Shown piece after piece: positions 28,594-37,878 of a stretch of 64,000 nt of DNA. The notes below the pieces were generated by a model, which was not told where the DNA came from, made no database searches, and saw nothing but the letters and a program-made list of their open reading frames with translations. Made by a program: the position numbers and the translations under genes. Each line of letters begins with the position of its first letter. The first letter of the stretch is position 1. The DNA is from CAVWDI01 sp963753725 (GTDB lineage Bacteria; Chloroflexota; Anaerolineae; Anaerolineales; UBA4823), in assembly GCA_963753725.1 (NCBI GenBank), contig CAVWDI010000035.1:1-64000 (forward strand), in the 5' to 3' direction.

Positions 28594-28627
28594 AAGGACT
28601 GTCCTCTATTTTGGACAGTCCTTTTTA
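28594..28627 (+). terminator. Rho-independent terminator of clpC
   Basis: A perfect 11-bp stem AAGGACTGTCC/GGACAGTCCTT with an 8-nt loop is followed by a short T run, 44 nt after the clpC stop. Confidence 0.85.
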
Positions 28628-28663
28628 GTTCTGGAGATAAGTTTGGCTAAATAGAATCAAAAA

Positions 28664-28782
28664 GATTGTCATCCCGACTAGGGCATCAAATCTAGCATGA
28701 TATTTGTCGACGCAGGCCTGTCCTGAACTCGTGAAGGATCGACAATCGGCTGAAAGCTCCTATGGGTAGACTGAAGTCTACC
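28664..28782. repeat. Degenerate intergenic repeat and hairpin upstream of radA
   Basis: ATTGTCATCCCGACTAG near 28664 and CCTGTCCTGAACTCGTGAAGG near 28719 resemble pieces of the GTCA..CTGAG repeats elsewhere. A perfect hairpin GGTAGACT-ga-AGTCTACC follows at 28765-28782. No gene is present between the clpC terminator and radA. Confidence 0.45.
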
Positions 28783-28818
28783 AGAGGTCCTTTATATTCC
28801 GAAAAACCCCGACTGCTT

Positions 28819-28824
28819 TATAAT
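28819..28824 (+). promoter_or_regulatory. -10 box of radA, predicting a leaderless mRNA
   Basis: A perfect TATAAT ends six bases before the radA ATG, so transcription would start at or next to the A of the start codon. No ribosome binding site precedes the ATG. No convincing -35 is visible. Confidence 0.5.
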
Positions 28825-28830
28825 AGTCTC

Positions 28831-30258
28831 ATGCCAAAAGATCGTTCTCAATACGTTTGCCAGCAGTGCGGCCGCACCAGCCCGCGCCAGATGGGGCGCT
28901 GCCCGGGCTGCGGCGAATGGAACAGTATGGTGGAGGAAGTAGTCCAGGTTTCAAAAGCGCCCGCCCGCAAACATGCTGACCGCGGTTTTGGACCGCGCTC
29001 TGCGGCGCGCAGGCTGTCCGAGGTCAGCGGTGATGTCGATGAACGTATATTTACCAGGATCGACGAATTGAGTCGTGTGCTCGGGGGAGGGGTGGTGCCC
29101 GGCTCGGTAGTGTTGATCGGCGGCGATCCGGGTATCGGCAAGTCCACCCTGCTGCTTCAGCTCAGCATGGATTTAGGTCGTGATACGCGCGTACTGTATG
29201 TCTCGGGCGAGGAGAGCGAGCGCCAGATAAAGATGCGCGCTCAGCGCTTATCTGGTTTTGAAAATGAGACAGACCCAAACAACGCCCAAGGAACAGCTGC
29301 CCTTCCGGACGATTTATTCCTGGTTACCGAGACCAGCCTGCCGCTGATCTTGGAGCACGTGTCCGAGGTTAAACCCGGGATTCTGGTCGTTGATTCGGTG
29401 CAGACCACTTATTTACCGCAGCTTAAATCGTCAGCCGGTTCGGTGACCCAGGTGCGCGAGACCGCCTCCCGCCTGCGAGAACTGGCCAAATCATCCGGGA
29501 TGGCGGTATTTTTAATCGGACACGTCACCAAAGAAGGCGCTATCGCAGGACCGAAGGTCTTGGAACATATTGTGGATACCGTGCTTTACCTGGAGGGGGA
29601 CCGCTACCAATCCTATCGTTTGCTGCGCTGTAATAAGAACCGCTTCGGCGCCACTTCGGAGGTGGGTGTATTTGAGATGCGCGAGCGTGGAATGGTGGAA
29701 GTTCGCAACCCTTCGGAAGCATTTTTAGCCGAACGTATGGTGGACGCCCCCGGTTCCGCTATCGCGGTGACCATGGAAGGCACCCGCCCGCTGTTGGTTG
29801 AGATCCAGGGATTAACCAGCCCCACCTCTTTTGGCAACCCGCGCCGCACGACCAATGGTTTGGATTTTAACCGCCTGCTGCTCACCGCAGCCGTGCTCAC
29901 CCGCCGGGTAGGACTGCGTTTGTCCGACCAGGATGTGTTTGTTAATGTGGTCGGCGGTCTATCGATCAACGAGCCGGCTGCTGACCTGGCGGTTGCCGCA
30001 GCCATCGCATCATCTATGCGTAACATCCCTGTGCGGGCAGACATGGTGCTTTTAGGTGAATTGGGACTCTCCGGCGAACTGCGCACAGTACGCCAGACAG
30101 CCGCCCGGCTGAACGAAGCCAAACGTCTGGGCTTTACCTCGGCTGTCGTACCGCGCCGCCTGCGGGTAAGCCAGCCCTGGCCGGATGGGATCGAAGTGCT
30201 GGAAGCGCGCTCCCTTTCCCAGGCCCTGAAATTCGCATTATTGGGAGAAAAGACATAA
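28831..30258 (+). CDS. radA: DNA repair protein RadA
   Basis: RadA is a RecA-like ATPase that promotes branch migration during recombinational repair. The protein has the N-terminal zinc finger (CQQCGRTSPRQMGRCPGCGEW), Walker A GGDPGIGKSTLLLQ, the RadA signature LRCNKNRFGATSEVGVFEM and a C-terminal Lon-like domain (FVNVVGGLSINEPAADLAVA). The frame opens at 28762, but homologous sequence starts at MPKDRSQYVC, and the -10 box at 28819 makes 28831 the first ATG on the mRNA. It is 475 residues, normal for the family. dus follows on the same strand. Confidence 0.95.
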   Translation: MPKDRSQYVCQQCGRTSPRQMGRCPGCGEWNSMVEEVVQVSKAPARKHADRGFGPRSAARRLSEVSGDVDERIFTRIDELSRVLGGGVVPGSVVLIGGDPGIGKSTLLLQLSMDLGRDTRVLYVSGEESERQIKMRAQRLSGFENETDPNNAQGTAALPDDLFLVTETSLPLILEHVSEVKPGILVVDSVQTTYLPQLKSSAGSVTQVRETASRLRELAKSSGMAVFLIGHVTKEGAIAGPKVLEHIVDTVLYLEGDRYQSYRLLRCNKNRFGATSEVGVFEMRERGMVEVRNPSEAFLAERMVDAPGSAIAVTMEGTRPLLVEIQGLTSPTSFGNPRRTTNGLDFNRLLLTAAVLTRRVGLRLSDQDVFVNVVGGLSINEPAADLAVAAAIASSMRNIPVRADMVLLGELGLSGELRTVRQTAARLNEAKRLGFTSAVVPRRLRVSQPWPDGIEVLEARSLSQALKFALLGEKT

Positions 30259-30292
30259 GGGGGATTGGTTTTGCCCTATCCCCTCGCAGAGC

Positions 30293-30308
30293 ACCCCCTT
30301 TAGGGGGT
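30293..30308 (+). terminator. GC-rich hairpin between radA and dus
   Basis: ACCCCCT-tt-AGGGGGT forms a 7-bp stem with a tiny loop in the 72-bp gap. It has no T tract. It may attenuate read-through from radA or be a palindromic repeat. Confidence 0.3.
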
Positions 30309-30330
30309 ACCCCATATCCCTTCAGGTAAA

Positions 30331-31311
30331 ATGCAAAATCAGCCCACAAAATCTGATATCATCCCATCCTTCCGCATCAAGTCCATTCCTGTCTTCGGCG
30401 ACCTGATCCTGGCTCCCATGGAAGGTTTCTCAGATTTACCCTTCCGTTCCATTTGCCGGGAGATGGGCTCGGCGATGAGTTACACAGCCTTTATTAATGC
30501 TCTGGATGTGCTGGGGGGTAATCCTTATGTGACTCAAAAGACCGCATTCCTGCCCCAGGAGCGTCCTATAGTATTCCAGATTTTTGACAACCACCCGGGG
30601 CGTTTGTTGGATGCCGCACTGAAGCTCCAGGACCAGGGACCGGATATTATCGACATCAACCTTGGGTGTTCGGTCCGGCGTGTCTCGGGCCGCGGCGCTG
30701 GCGCCGGTCTGCTGCGCACACCCTTGAAAGTGGCGCGTGTTTTCCAGCAGGTCAGCGCTGCCTTGTCAATACCGCTGACCGCCAAAATCAGGTTGGGTTG
30801 GGATGAAGCCGGGCGCAACTACTGCTTAATCGCGCGCATTATCGAAGAGAACGGCGGCGCGGTGATCGCCGTTCACGGTCGTACCAGGGCGCAGGGATAC
30901 GGCGGGTTTGCTGATTGGGATGCCATTGCTGAGATTAAAGATGCGGTTTCCATCCCGGTCATTGGAAACGGAGATGTGCGGGAGGTGGCTGATATTGAAC
31001 GCCTTAAGTCGCACACCGCCTGTGATGCGGTAATGATCGGGCGCGCCGCCATCGGCAACCCCTGGATTTTTTCGCGCCGCGAGCGAGGAGATGTGTCACC
31101 CGAAGAACTGCAGGGCATGGTCATCAACCACCTGGGACGCATGATCGAGTTTTACGGGCAGGAGCAGGGCGTGATCCTGTTTCGCAAACACGCCAAACGC
31201 TATATTAAAGCCGATAACCTCTCACGCCAGGACCGTCTTCGTTTTCTGACCGCCGAAGACCCCGCCCAGGTCATCCACGAAATCTCCGCCCTCACGCAAA
31301 CGCCCTCCTGA
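30331..31311 (+). CDS. dus: tRNA-dihydrouridine synthase
   Basis: This FMN enzyme reduces uridines in tRNA D-loops using NADPH. The 326-residue protein starts the barrel with LILAPMEGFSDLPFRSICRE. It has the catalytic-cysteine segment DIINLGC-type (DIDINLGCSVRRVSG in context, Cys followed by SVRR instead of the usual PVRK), AVHGRTRAQGYGG for FMN and tRNA binding, and GNGDVREVAD and DAVMIGRAAIGNPWIF for the phosphate site. Family length is normal. No ribosome binding site of note is visible before the ATG. It may be transcribed with radA. Confidence 0.9.
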   Translation: MQNQPTKSDIIPSFRIKSIPVFGDLILAPMEGFSDLPFRSICREMGSAMSYTAFINALDVLGGNPYVTQKTAFLPQERPIVFQIFDNHPGRLLDAALKLQDQGPDIIDINLGCSVRRVSGRGAGAGLLRTPLKVARVFQQVSAALSIPLTAKIRLGWDEAGRNYCLIARIIEENGGAVIAVHGRTRAQGYGGFADWDAIAEIKDAVSIPVIGNGDVREVADIERLKSHTACDAVMIGRAAIGNPWIFSRRERGDVSPEELQGMVINHLGRMIEFYGQEQGVILFRKHAKRYIKADNLSRQDRLRFLTAEDPAQVIHEISALTQTPS

Positions 31312-31457
31312 CTGAATATTATTGAGTACGGGACTCATGCTCTGATTGATTTTTGGAGTTTGGAAGCCATGCTTCCACCGATGGTTCGGTTTAAATATGG
31401 AGTGCGCCGCCTCGCGTCCCTTTGAGGGAAGCCTATAATGTGAATGCTCAGTTTGCT

Positions 31458-33052
31458 CTAATTGGGATTCGCCTGTAAAGCCACAAGCGTTATATCATCG
31501 TACTGCTCTTCATTTTGCTGGTACCGATTAATCTTTTCCATAATGCCATTACAAACTTCTTGGGCGGATTTGCCTCCCAGTCCGCCCAGCGTATTACGGA
31601 TGCCTTCATAACCAAACGATTTTCCGTCTGAATTACAGCAGTCAGCCAGTCCATCGGTAAAGAGCAGCAAGGTTGCCCCAACTGGTATGGAAATTGTTTT
31701 CTCGTCCAACACAATTTCAGGTAGTATTCCAAGCGCCATGCCATTTTCATAAGGCAGGTGTTGTGTGTTTCCATCTGGGGAGAGTAAAATAGGAGGTTCA
31801 TGCCCTGCGCGTGCATAAGCAAACTCTCTCTTCCCGCAATCCAGTATCCCGTAAATAGCAGTGGTGAATTGGGTAGACTGGTCGAAATAAGCCAGACGGT
31901 CATTGACTTCTCGAAGTATTTTTCCCGGTGTCTCTGACCGGCTCGCTTCCGATGCGATAAAAGCATGCACACGCGCCATCATAATCGCCGCGCTTACACC
32001 TTTATCAACCACGTCTCCAATCAGAATTCCCACCTTATCTTTGCTTATCGGGATGATGTCATAAAAATCGCCGCACACCTGGCGCGGCTGGTTCTAATGA
32101 TTGCCCCAATATTAAAGTCCGGAAGTGCTGGCAGGCTTTCGGGCAATATACTCATTTGGATCTCGGCAGCCAGTTCAAGTTCCCGTTCGAGCCGCTCTTT
32201 CTCAATTAGGTCAGTTATGTCTTTCAGTACAGAAACGTAGTTGGTGATTTCCTCAGCCTCATTTTTTATAGGGGTTATTGTTTGTTGGGACCAGTATGTG
32301 TCGCCGTTCTTTTTCTTATTAAGTATTGTCCCTCGAAAATGCTGTCCGCCGCTAATTTTTGCCCATAGGTCTCTGTAGAAAGCCTCGTCATGGTGACCGG
32401 ATTTCAAAATACTGGGAGTTTGCCCGAGCGCTTCACGCTTCGAATAGCCTGTCCTCTTCTCGAACCCGGAATTTACATAAATAATCGTTCCTTTGGCATC
32501 TGTAATTACGATGCTGTCATCCGTTTCCTGGACAGCTTTCGCCAGTAAGATAAATTGTTCTCGAAATTTCGTAAAGTGCATCAAAAAAGCTTTGTATTCT
32601 GAGTTTGAAATATCCTCGCTATCGTTAAAGATGCTGCCTCCGGTGGTCGACATCTGCTCCAGCGCTTTGACGCTCACAGACACATCTTTGAAAATGATCG
32701 CTCCAGCCAGGATCTTCCCCCCTTTGTTTTTTATCGGATTGGCAGAAATATCGATCCACCGTCCGTCTGGATTTGACGAGTTTTTTATAAACATCAATTC
32801 ACCCGTTACCAACTCGCCTTGCATAGCCCGCACGAGCGGTAAATCCTCGAATGGATACGGGGTTACCTGGTCGGCTTTGAAAACACCGTATGCTTCCGTC
32901 CACTCTTCAGGGGAGAGGTCCAGCGCTCCAACCCCTAAAATCTTTTCAGCAGCCTGGTTGAATAAAACAAAATCCCCCTCATTATCCGCTACGATAACCC
33001 CATCCACCAGGTTATCCAAAACCATTTTCAGAAATGTATTATTTGAGTCCAT
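31458..33052 (-). pseudogene. PAS-PAS-PP2C (SpoIIE-like) phosphatase, one frameshift
   Basis: Two frames join into a protein of about 530 residues: a PAS domain (about 5-120, LVDGVIVADNEGDFVLFNQA), a second PAS (about 175-290, FEKRTGYSKREALGQTPSIL), a short coiled coil (EKERLERELELAAEIQMSIL) and a PP2C-type serine phosphatase domain (CGDFYDIIPISKDKVGILIGD, LLFTDGLAD). Such proteins usually relay stress or ligand signals by dephosphorylating anti-sigma-antagonists. The frame breaks near 32090, where one missing base separates NIGAII from QPRQVCGDFYD. No anti-sigma factor genes are adjacent. Confidence 0.8.
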
Positions 33053-33420
33053 AGTTATGCTTGAGCCGCCCTATTTGTTTAATTAAGATCAAGTCCCATC
33101 CATATTTGGGTTCAGAGATTTTCCAGCGCACGGGAATTCAAAACGTCTTATCCTCAAGTGTACTCCAAGATTATTGATTCCAAGGATCAATTCCTTTGGA
33201 GAATGTATTTTTACCGTGGGATCATTTGCTCGTTTTACCAACAAACCATATTATACCTTATTAGTCTTAATAGTTGAAATTTTTAAGGGTGGTTTGTTTT
33301 AACAAAAACTTTCTACGAAAGAAATTCCATAAATATGGGTAAAAAGTTAAAAACCATAGTTTACTTCCCTGCAGGGTTTTAACACGAACAAGCGGGACAC
33401 AAAAGGAATTTAAAGACTTA

Positions 33421-33452
33421 GGGCTGACTGCTTTAATTTAAACAGTCAGCCC
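33421..33452. terminator. Bidirectional hairpin, likely terminator
   Basis: A perfect 10-bp stem GGGCTGACTG/CAGTCAGCCC with a 12-nt loop is followed by GTTTGTT on the plus strand. It sits just downstream of the minus-strand protease fragment. The remaining bases from 33053 to 33420 are AT-rich, and I see no gene or clear signal in them. Confidence 0.55.
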
Positions 33453-33494
33453 GTTTGTTACTATATTACTGATTTAGTCTTGATAAGGTGGATG

Positions 33495-33716
33495 CTATTT
33501 CTTTTTTAAAAATTTTCCTACAAAATCCAAAACATTCTGGCGGTCCATGCGGAAGACACCACCGGTGCCAGCGCAGTTCCCGTTCTTGCCAAAAGACGTT
33601 ATGCCTGCTACCACATTGCTGTCGCCCAGGAAATTCGGTCCGCCCGAGTCGCCGAAGCAGGTTCCTCCGGTTGAACTGCAGCCCGCACACCCCTCTTCAT
33701 CCGTACGACATTCCAA
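33495..33716 (-). pseudogene. C-terminal fragment of a trypsin-like serine protease
   Basis: The 73-residue frame contains GTCFGDSGGPNFLGD, the catalytic-serine motif of S1 proteases, then AGITSFGKNGNCAGTGGVFRM and ends FLKKK. The N-terminal half with the catalytic His and Asp is missing: a stop codon lies just upstream in frame, and the DNA beyond does not encode it. The paired cysteines suggest an originally secreted protein. This is a decayed remnant. Confidence 0.75.
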
Positions 33717-33928
33717 TTACTCTACCGCCCGGACCTGCCTCTTTTGGTCGAAGGAAGCACCCGGATTTGGAATCAAAGGGTTAAGCAGGTCAGCTTCAGT
33801 GAAATTGGAAGAAAGTGGAAAATTGGTTAAAATTTAAAAATTGTCAATGGCAGCATTAAAATAAAAAGAGGCTGTCTTAAAGAGACAAACTCCTTCAAAA
33901 AAGTTATTAATTTTCTGCCGATTACTGG

Positions 33929-34179
33929 TTAGTCCAGTCGAAAACGAAGAGATTTATTTGGGAATTTGGCATTCTCACTATCTTCCAGATCAACAACCAG
34001 ACCGCCTGACCCGCCAGAGCCGCTGCTGATCTCAGTGCTGGAAACGGTTGGGCCTTTCGCATCTTGAGCATTGTCATATCGAGTGTCACCTTCACCAGCT
34101 GTAAAGTCTGCGGATGCTGTCCCACTGCCAACACCAGCATAATGGATACGAGTAACGCAACAAATATTAAGTTTTTCAT
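33929..34179 (-). pseudogene. Small secreted protein, probably frameshifted
   Basis: The ATG at 34179, with a good GGAG-type site upstream, starts a signal peptide (MKNLIFVALLVSIMLVLAV). In the annotated frame the rest is unlike any exported protein. In the other frame it reads GTASADFTAGEGDTRYDNAQ and later SSGSGGSGGLVVDLEDSEN before a stop at 33929, which looks like a natural mature domain. One base lost near 34122 would explain this. Gly/Ser-rich and acidic; function unknown. It lies beside the protease fragment in a degraded zone. Confidence 0.5.
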
Positions 34180-34803
34180 TTTTTGCTCCTTTTGGCTATA
34201 CAAGATGATATACAGATGTTGGTACCCGAACATATCTTACCTGCCTGTTAATACCAACCGTATTTATACATCTATTATTAATAATTAGGGTGTATTCAAG
34301 ACGAATGGTCTGCGGTTGTATCAAGAAATACTTCCGCCCCAACCCTTGGGTACCGAAGGCTCTCGCCTGGCAACGTCTCTTCAGGCTGGTAATAGGAGGC
34401 CAAACCCAAAAATCCCCCAATTAGCGACTTGATTTCTTGGAACAAACGTGCTATTTTTGATAACGATCGATCTTCTCTGGTGACATTCACTTGTGCTCTT
34501 CGCCCATGCCCGCTTCATCCAACATCTACCGTGCAAACCGTAGCCTGCTTAAAGTCACTCTGTTCGCTTTTAATCCCTGGTTGATTAACGATCCCATTTC
34601 CCTTGTTCCATGCGCCAAACTTTTCGTGCTGTGTGCTTTACCGTCCGCATATATTTGTGGAAATTCGTGTAGATTGGTGGATTCGCATTCGTTCCTCTTC
34701 GTTTCGCGCAGTGTTTTTCAACGAAGCATCCCGTGGGACCTCATTCGTTTTCCACCCACCAAATTAATAAAACAATCTCACACCGGCCTGTTTATATTGA
34801 TTC
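34180..34803. other. Gene-free region upstream of the ubiquitin-like operon
   Basis: Over 600 bases hold only weak ORFs with no recognisable protein pattern and no ribosome binding sites. The composition is AT-rich. This stretch looks like decayed DNA and contains no mobile-element gene. Confidence 0.5.
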
Positions 34804-34859
34804 AATCCGTTTAACGGATTTTTATTACCAGACCACGAATGAATTCGCGGTCTGGTAAT
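34804..34859. repeat. Two back-to-back palindromes upstream of the ubiquitin-like operon
   Basis: AATCCGTT-t-AACGGATT (34804-34820) is followed by TTTTATT-like DNA and resembles a terminator. Four bases later a 36-bp near-perfect palindrome (34824-34859) has arms ATTACCAGACC and GGTCTGGTAAT, one mismatched pair, then CGAAT/ATTCG around a 2-nt centre. The larger one could form a cruciform or be a protein-binding site. Confidence 0.6.
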
Positions 34860-35042
34860 GCAGCGACCGTTTTTATTATGCAAATTGACACATGTTTACC
34901 CCGATTACCGCCATTTTCTATAAACATGTTTCAGAACGATATATCCTTCCCTTATCTTCTAACCCCTATCCCTCCCCCCTGCTTTTCCGCAAATATAATT
35001 ACGCCCCAAAAACATTAATCAAAATTAGTAGCCGAATCCTCT

Positions 35043-35098
35043 TCGACTCCCCTTCCAATTTATGTATAATTGGTTTTGTGGTCTGACCGGTATACCGG
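35043..35098 (+). promoter_or_regulatory. Promoter and GntR-like operator of the ubiquitin-like operon
   Basis: A perfect -10 TATAAT (35065-35070) stands 16 bp after TCGACT (35043-35048). Over and just after the predicted start lie TGGTCTGACC (35079-35088), matching the TGGT-n3-ACC pattern of FadR/GntR operators, and the perfect 12-bp palindrome CCGGTATACCGG (35087-35098). The palindrome runs into the GGAG ribosome binding site of the E1 gene. Because that gene carries a GntR winged helix, autoregulation is a reasonable inference. Confidence 0.6.
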
Positions 35099-35105
35099 AG
35101 AAAAC

Positions 35106-36752
35106 ATGAAAATTAATCCCGTACCCCGAAAATCCCTCACCGAAAGCGTGGCCGGCAAACTGGCCGCTTCCATGCTGGACGATACTTTTCCTCCCGGAAG
35201 CCAATTGCCGCCCGAGCGCAAGCTCATGAGCCAGTTGGGCGTCAGCCGCTCGACCCTGCGGGAAGCCTTGAAGATCCTGTCCGAAAAGGGCTTGATCGAA
35301 GCCCGCCCGGGTGTGGGTTGGTTTGTATGCGCTATCAACGAGGGCAATTTCGCTGTTGCGCACGAACTGGCTGGCGGTGAGCGTGTTACAGCCCCTCTGC
35401 CAGGTGAAGGGGATGAGCCGCTGAAAATCAGCGGTCCTATCCGCCTGCCGGTCACACCCGAAAAACCGCTCCATATCCCCAATTTACGCACAGACCGTCT
35501 GGGCACCTTTGATTTCATCTCCTGGTGGGAGCGCGAGACCGTCGAATCGGCTAAAGTATTGGTGGTCGGCGCCGGTGCGCTGGGCAACGAGGTCATCAAG
35601 AACCTGGTGCTGATGGGTGTCGGCAACATTTACATCATCGATTTTGACACCATCGAAGCCGCCAACCTCAGCCGTTCGCCGCTCTTCCGTGAGAGCGACT
35701 CCGGCCGCGAGAAAGCCCAGGTGGCTGCCGCCCGCGCCAAGGAGCTTAATCCCGATGTGCGCATCCAGTACCTGCATGGCGATGTGACCACAGATCTCGG
35801 CCTGGGCGTTATCCGGCGTATGGACGTTATCGTCGGCTGCCTGGACAACCGTGAGGCCCGCCTGGCTGTCAACCGCTTCGCTTACTGGATGGATAAACCC
35901 TGGGTGGACGGCGCTATTCAGGAATTGCTGGGGCTGGTGCGCGTGTTTGTGCCTGGGCAGGGCGCCTGCTTCGAGTGTTCGCTGACCGAACAGGCCCGCC
36001 GCGACCTGGCATTGCGCTACTCGTGTCCATTACTCGCCCGCCAGAATGTACTCCTGGGCAAAGTGCCCACCACGCCTACCATTTCTTCAATTATCGGCGG
36101 TATGCAGTCCCAGGAAGCGCTGAAATTCATCCACGGCATGCCGGTCGAACCCGGGAAGGTGGTGCATTTTAACGGCATGGTCAACGAGATGCACACTACC
36201 AGTTACCGGCCGCGACCGGACTGTGAGAGCCACTGGTCATTTGGCGAGATCACCGAACTGCCCGCCCGCGCCGAAACTACCACCATGGAAGAACTGCTGC
36301 GCACCGCCCGCGCGGATTTGGGACCGGATGCGGTCATCGAACTGGACCAGGAGTTGATCCTGGGTCTTGAGTGTCCGGAATGCAAGACCGTCGAACAGGT
36401 GCTCAGACCCATCTCGGAGGTCAGTTTTGAAGCCGCCCACTGCCCGGTATGCGGCACGCTGCGCGACACGCAGATGACCCACACCATCACCGGCGATGAG
36501 CCTTTCCTGCACCGCACACTGGCCTGTCTGGGTGTGCCTCCTCTGCACATCTTGCGCGCTTACAACACCCAGGAGTACCGTTTTTACGAGCTGACCGGCG
36601 ACCTGGAGGACGCCTTGCATTTCAGTCATTTTGAAGGCGCTTCACCGCACAGAAAAGAGGTTATCCGCCAGCGCATTCGCCTGGGAGAGACGGTTAAGTT
36701 GAGCGACATCAAGATAAATCCGGCCCGCGGCAAGATTGTTTTACGTGACTGA
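35106..36752 (+). CDS. E1-like ubiquitin-activating enzyme fused to a GntR winged helix
   Basis: The 548-residue protein joins two modules. Residues 8-75 are a GntR DNA-binding domain (FPPGSQLPPERKLMSQLGVS, then RSTLREALKILSEKGL). Residues ~130-400 are a ThiF/MoeB/E1 domain: ATP-binding GAGALGNEVIKNL (glycines 155, 157, 160), DFDTIEAANLSRSPLF, zinc-type CFEC (288-291) and the candidate catalytic Cys307 in RYSCPLLARQ, followed by GKVPTTPTISSIIGG. A C-terminal region adds CPEC (423-426) and CPVC (446-449). E1 enzymes adenylate a Ubl and pass it to a thioester cysteine. A TTG at 35070 opens the frame, but ATG 35106 has GGAG at ideal spacing. First gene of the operon. Confidence 0.9.
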   Translation: MKINPVPRKSLTESVAGKLAASMLDDTFPPGSQLPPERKLMSQLGVSRSTLREALKILSEKGLIEARPGVGWFVCAINEGNFAVAHELAGGERVTAPLPGEGDEPLKISGPIRLPVTPEKPLHIPNLRTDRLGTFDFISWWERETVESAKVLVVGAGALGNEVIKNLVLMGVGNIYIIDFDTIEAANLSRSPLFRESDSGREKAQVAAARAKELNPDVRIQYLHGDVTTDLGLGVIRRMDVIVGCLDNREARLAVNRFAYWMDKPWVDGAIQELLGLVRVFVPGQGACFECSLTEQARRDLALRYSCPLLARQNVLLGKVPTTPTISSIIGGMQSQEALKFIHGMPVEPGKVVHFNGMVNEMHTTSYRPRPDCESHWSFGEITELPARAETTTMEELLRTARADLGPDAVIELDQELILGLECPECKTVEQVLRPISEVSFEAAHCPVCGTLRDTQMTHTITGDEPFLHRTLACLGVPPLHILRAYNTQEYRFYELTGDLEDALHFSHFEGASPHRKEVIRQRIRLGETVKLSDIKINPARGKIVLRD

Positions 36753-36760
36753 GGTGTGAT

Positions 36761-37849
36761 GTGAATTTGGAATCATCTCTTCACCATTATGGCAGCCGGG
36801 CTCTAGATGGGTATAATCTGGACTTCAGCATGAGAAAGTTTTTTAGATCATTACCGGGACGGATGTTACTGGCGCTGTTTATAACGCTGGTCATGGTTGC
36901 GCTGCTCCTGCTGGTTTTTTTATACATTCCAATCCTGCCGGATACGCTCTACGGTTGGGTTTCGGTGGCAGCGATCGGATTAACAGCCGGTTTAAGCGCC
37001 CGTCTCTTAATGGGTGACAGCAGTTATTTTCTGCGTATATTAACCGCCCTTCCAGCGCTGATATTAGGATTTATCGCTTTTCTGGTTGGATTGGTGTTGT
37101 TGAGCCTGCTCACACAAGTTGGGGCCGGGATCGATTTTACAGGAGGCGCGCCCTCTGAGTTTGGACTGAAGTGGCTGTTCCCACTTTTATTAGGCGCTTT
37201 ATTCGTATTATTATCCAGCTGGTCGTGGCGCCTGGGGGTTAAACCAGGCAAGAGAACCAGGGTAAAGTCTTCGGGTTCCTCCTCAAAAGCCAAGCCCAGG
37301 ATCAAAAAAAGTCCTGCAGCGAAAAGCAAGCCAAAGGTGAAAACCAAGGGGAGTGCCTCCAAGGTCTCCCGCACAAGTAGTTCCACCAGTTCGAAGAAAA
37401 CAAAGATAAAAACTACAAAAAAAACATCACAGACTCGCCGCACTTCAAAACCTGTCTCCCGTACAAAAAAGGTTAAATCGCGCCCGGCGGCACCGGCCGT
37501 GGTTCGCCGGGGCTTTTGGGCTGCGCAGATCGCCGGTGTGCGCTCAGCCACCCGGGATATCCTGAAGGGCGGTACAAAAATTGGAAACCGCGCTCCAACT
37601 GGTTCCTCGCCGCGTTCCAACCGTAAAGTGCAGGTGCGCCCTAAGGATCCCAAGACGCTCGCCCGCCGCAAGCGTATCAAGGGACACAACGTAAATCTTT
37701 CCAGTGTGGTTGAGCACCGCTGTCCATACTGTCTGGAAGAGGTTGTAGTGAACGACCCGCGTGGTGTGCGTATATGCCCGGTTTGCGGCACCCGCCACCA
37801 CCGGGATTGCTGGAATGTGACCGGCACGTGCCAGGTGCCGCATGAATAG
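36761..37849 (+). CDS. Membrane protein with C-terminal RING-like zinc finger (E3 ligase candidate)
   Basis: The 362-residue protein starts with a GTG eight bases after the E1 stop; an in-frame ATG at 36830 is an alternative. About four membrane helices (35-57, 63-84, 92-118, 138-155) are followed by a very basic Lys/Ser/Thr-rich linker (160-265) and a C-terminal binuclear zinc finger: C321-x2-C324, C339-x2-C342, His346/His347, C350, then C357, in CPVCGTRHHRDCWNVTGTC. The pattern matches prokaryotic RING-type treble clefs. Sitting between E1 and E2 genes, it is the natural E3 candidate, placing ligation at the membrane. The lysine-rich linker could itself be modified; that is speculation. Confidence 0.82.
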   Translation: MNLESSLHHYGSRALDGYNLDFSMRKFFRSLPGRMLLALFITLVMVALLLLVFLYIPILPDTLYGWVSVAAIGLTAGLSARLLMGDSSYFLRILTALPALILGFIAFLVGLVLLSLLTQVGAGIDFTGGAPSEFGLKWLFPLLLGALFVLLSSWSWRLGVKPGKRTRVKSSGSSSKAKPRIKKSPAAKSKPKVKTKGSASKVSRTSSSTSSKKTKIKTTKKTSQTRRTSKPVSRTKKVKSRPAAPAVVRRGFWAAQIAGVRSATRDILKGGTKIGNRAPTGSSPRSNRKVQVRPKDPKTLARRKRIKGHNVNLSSVVEHRCPYCLEEVVVNDPRGVRICPVCGTRHHRDCWNVTGTCQVPHE

Positions 37850-37878
37850 CACGATAGTCTCGATGAGAGGAGATATTT

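Noticed and set aside
34296..34814. ORFs on both strands upstream of the Ubl operon
   Set aside because: Random-looking sequence, no ribosome binding sites and no similarity that I recognise; treated as gene-free.
35106..36752. Thiamine or molybdopterin synthesis (ThiF/MoeB) role for the E1 protein
   Set aside because: No thi or moa genes are adjacent, the protein carries a GntR domain, and an E2, a Ubl and a JAMM protease follow directly.
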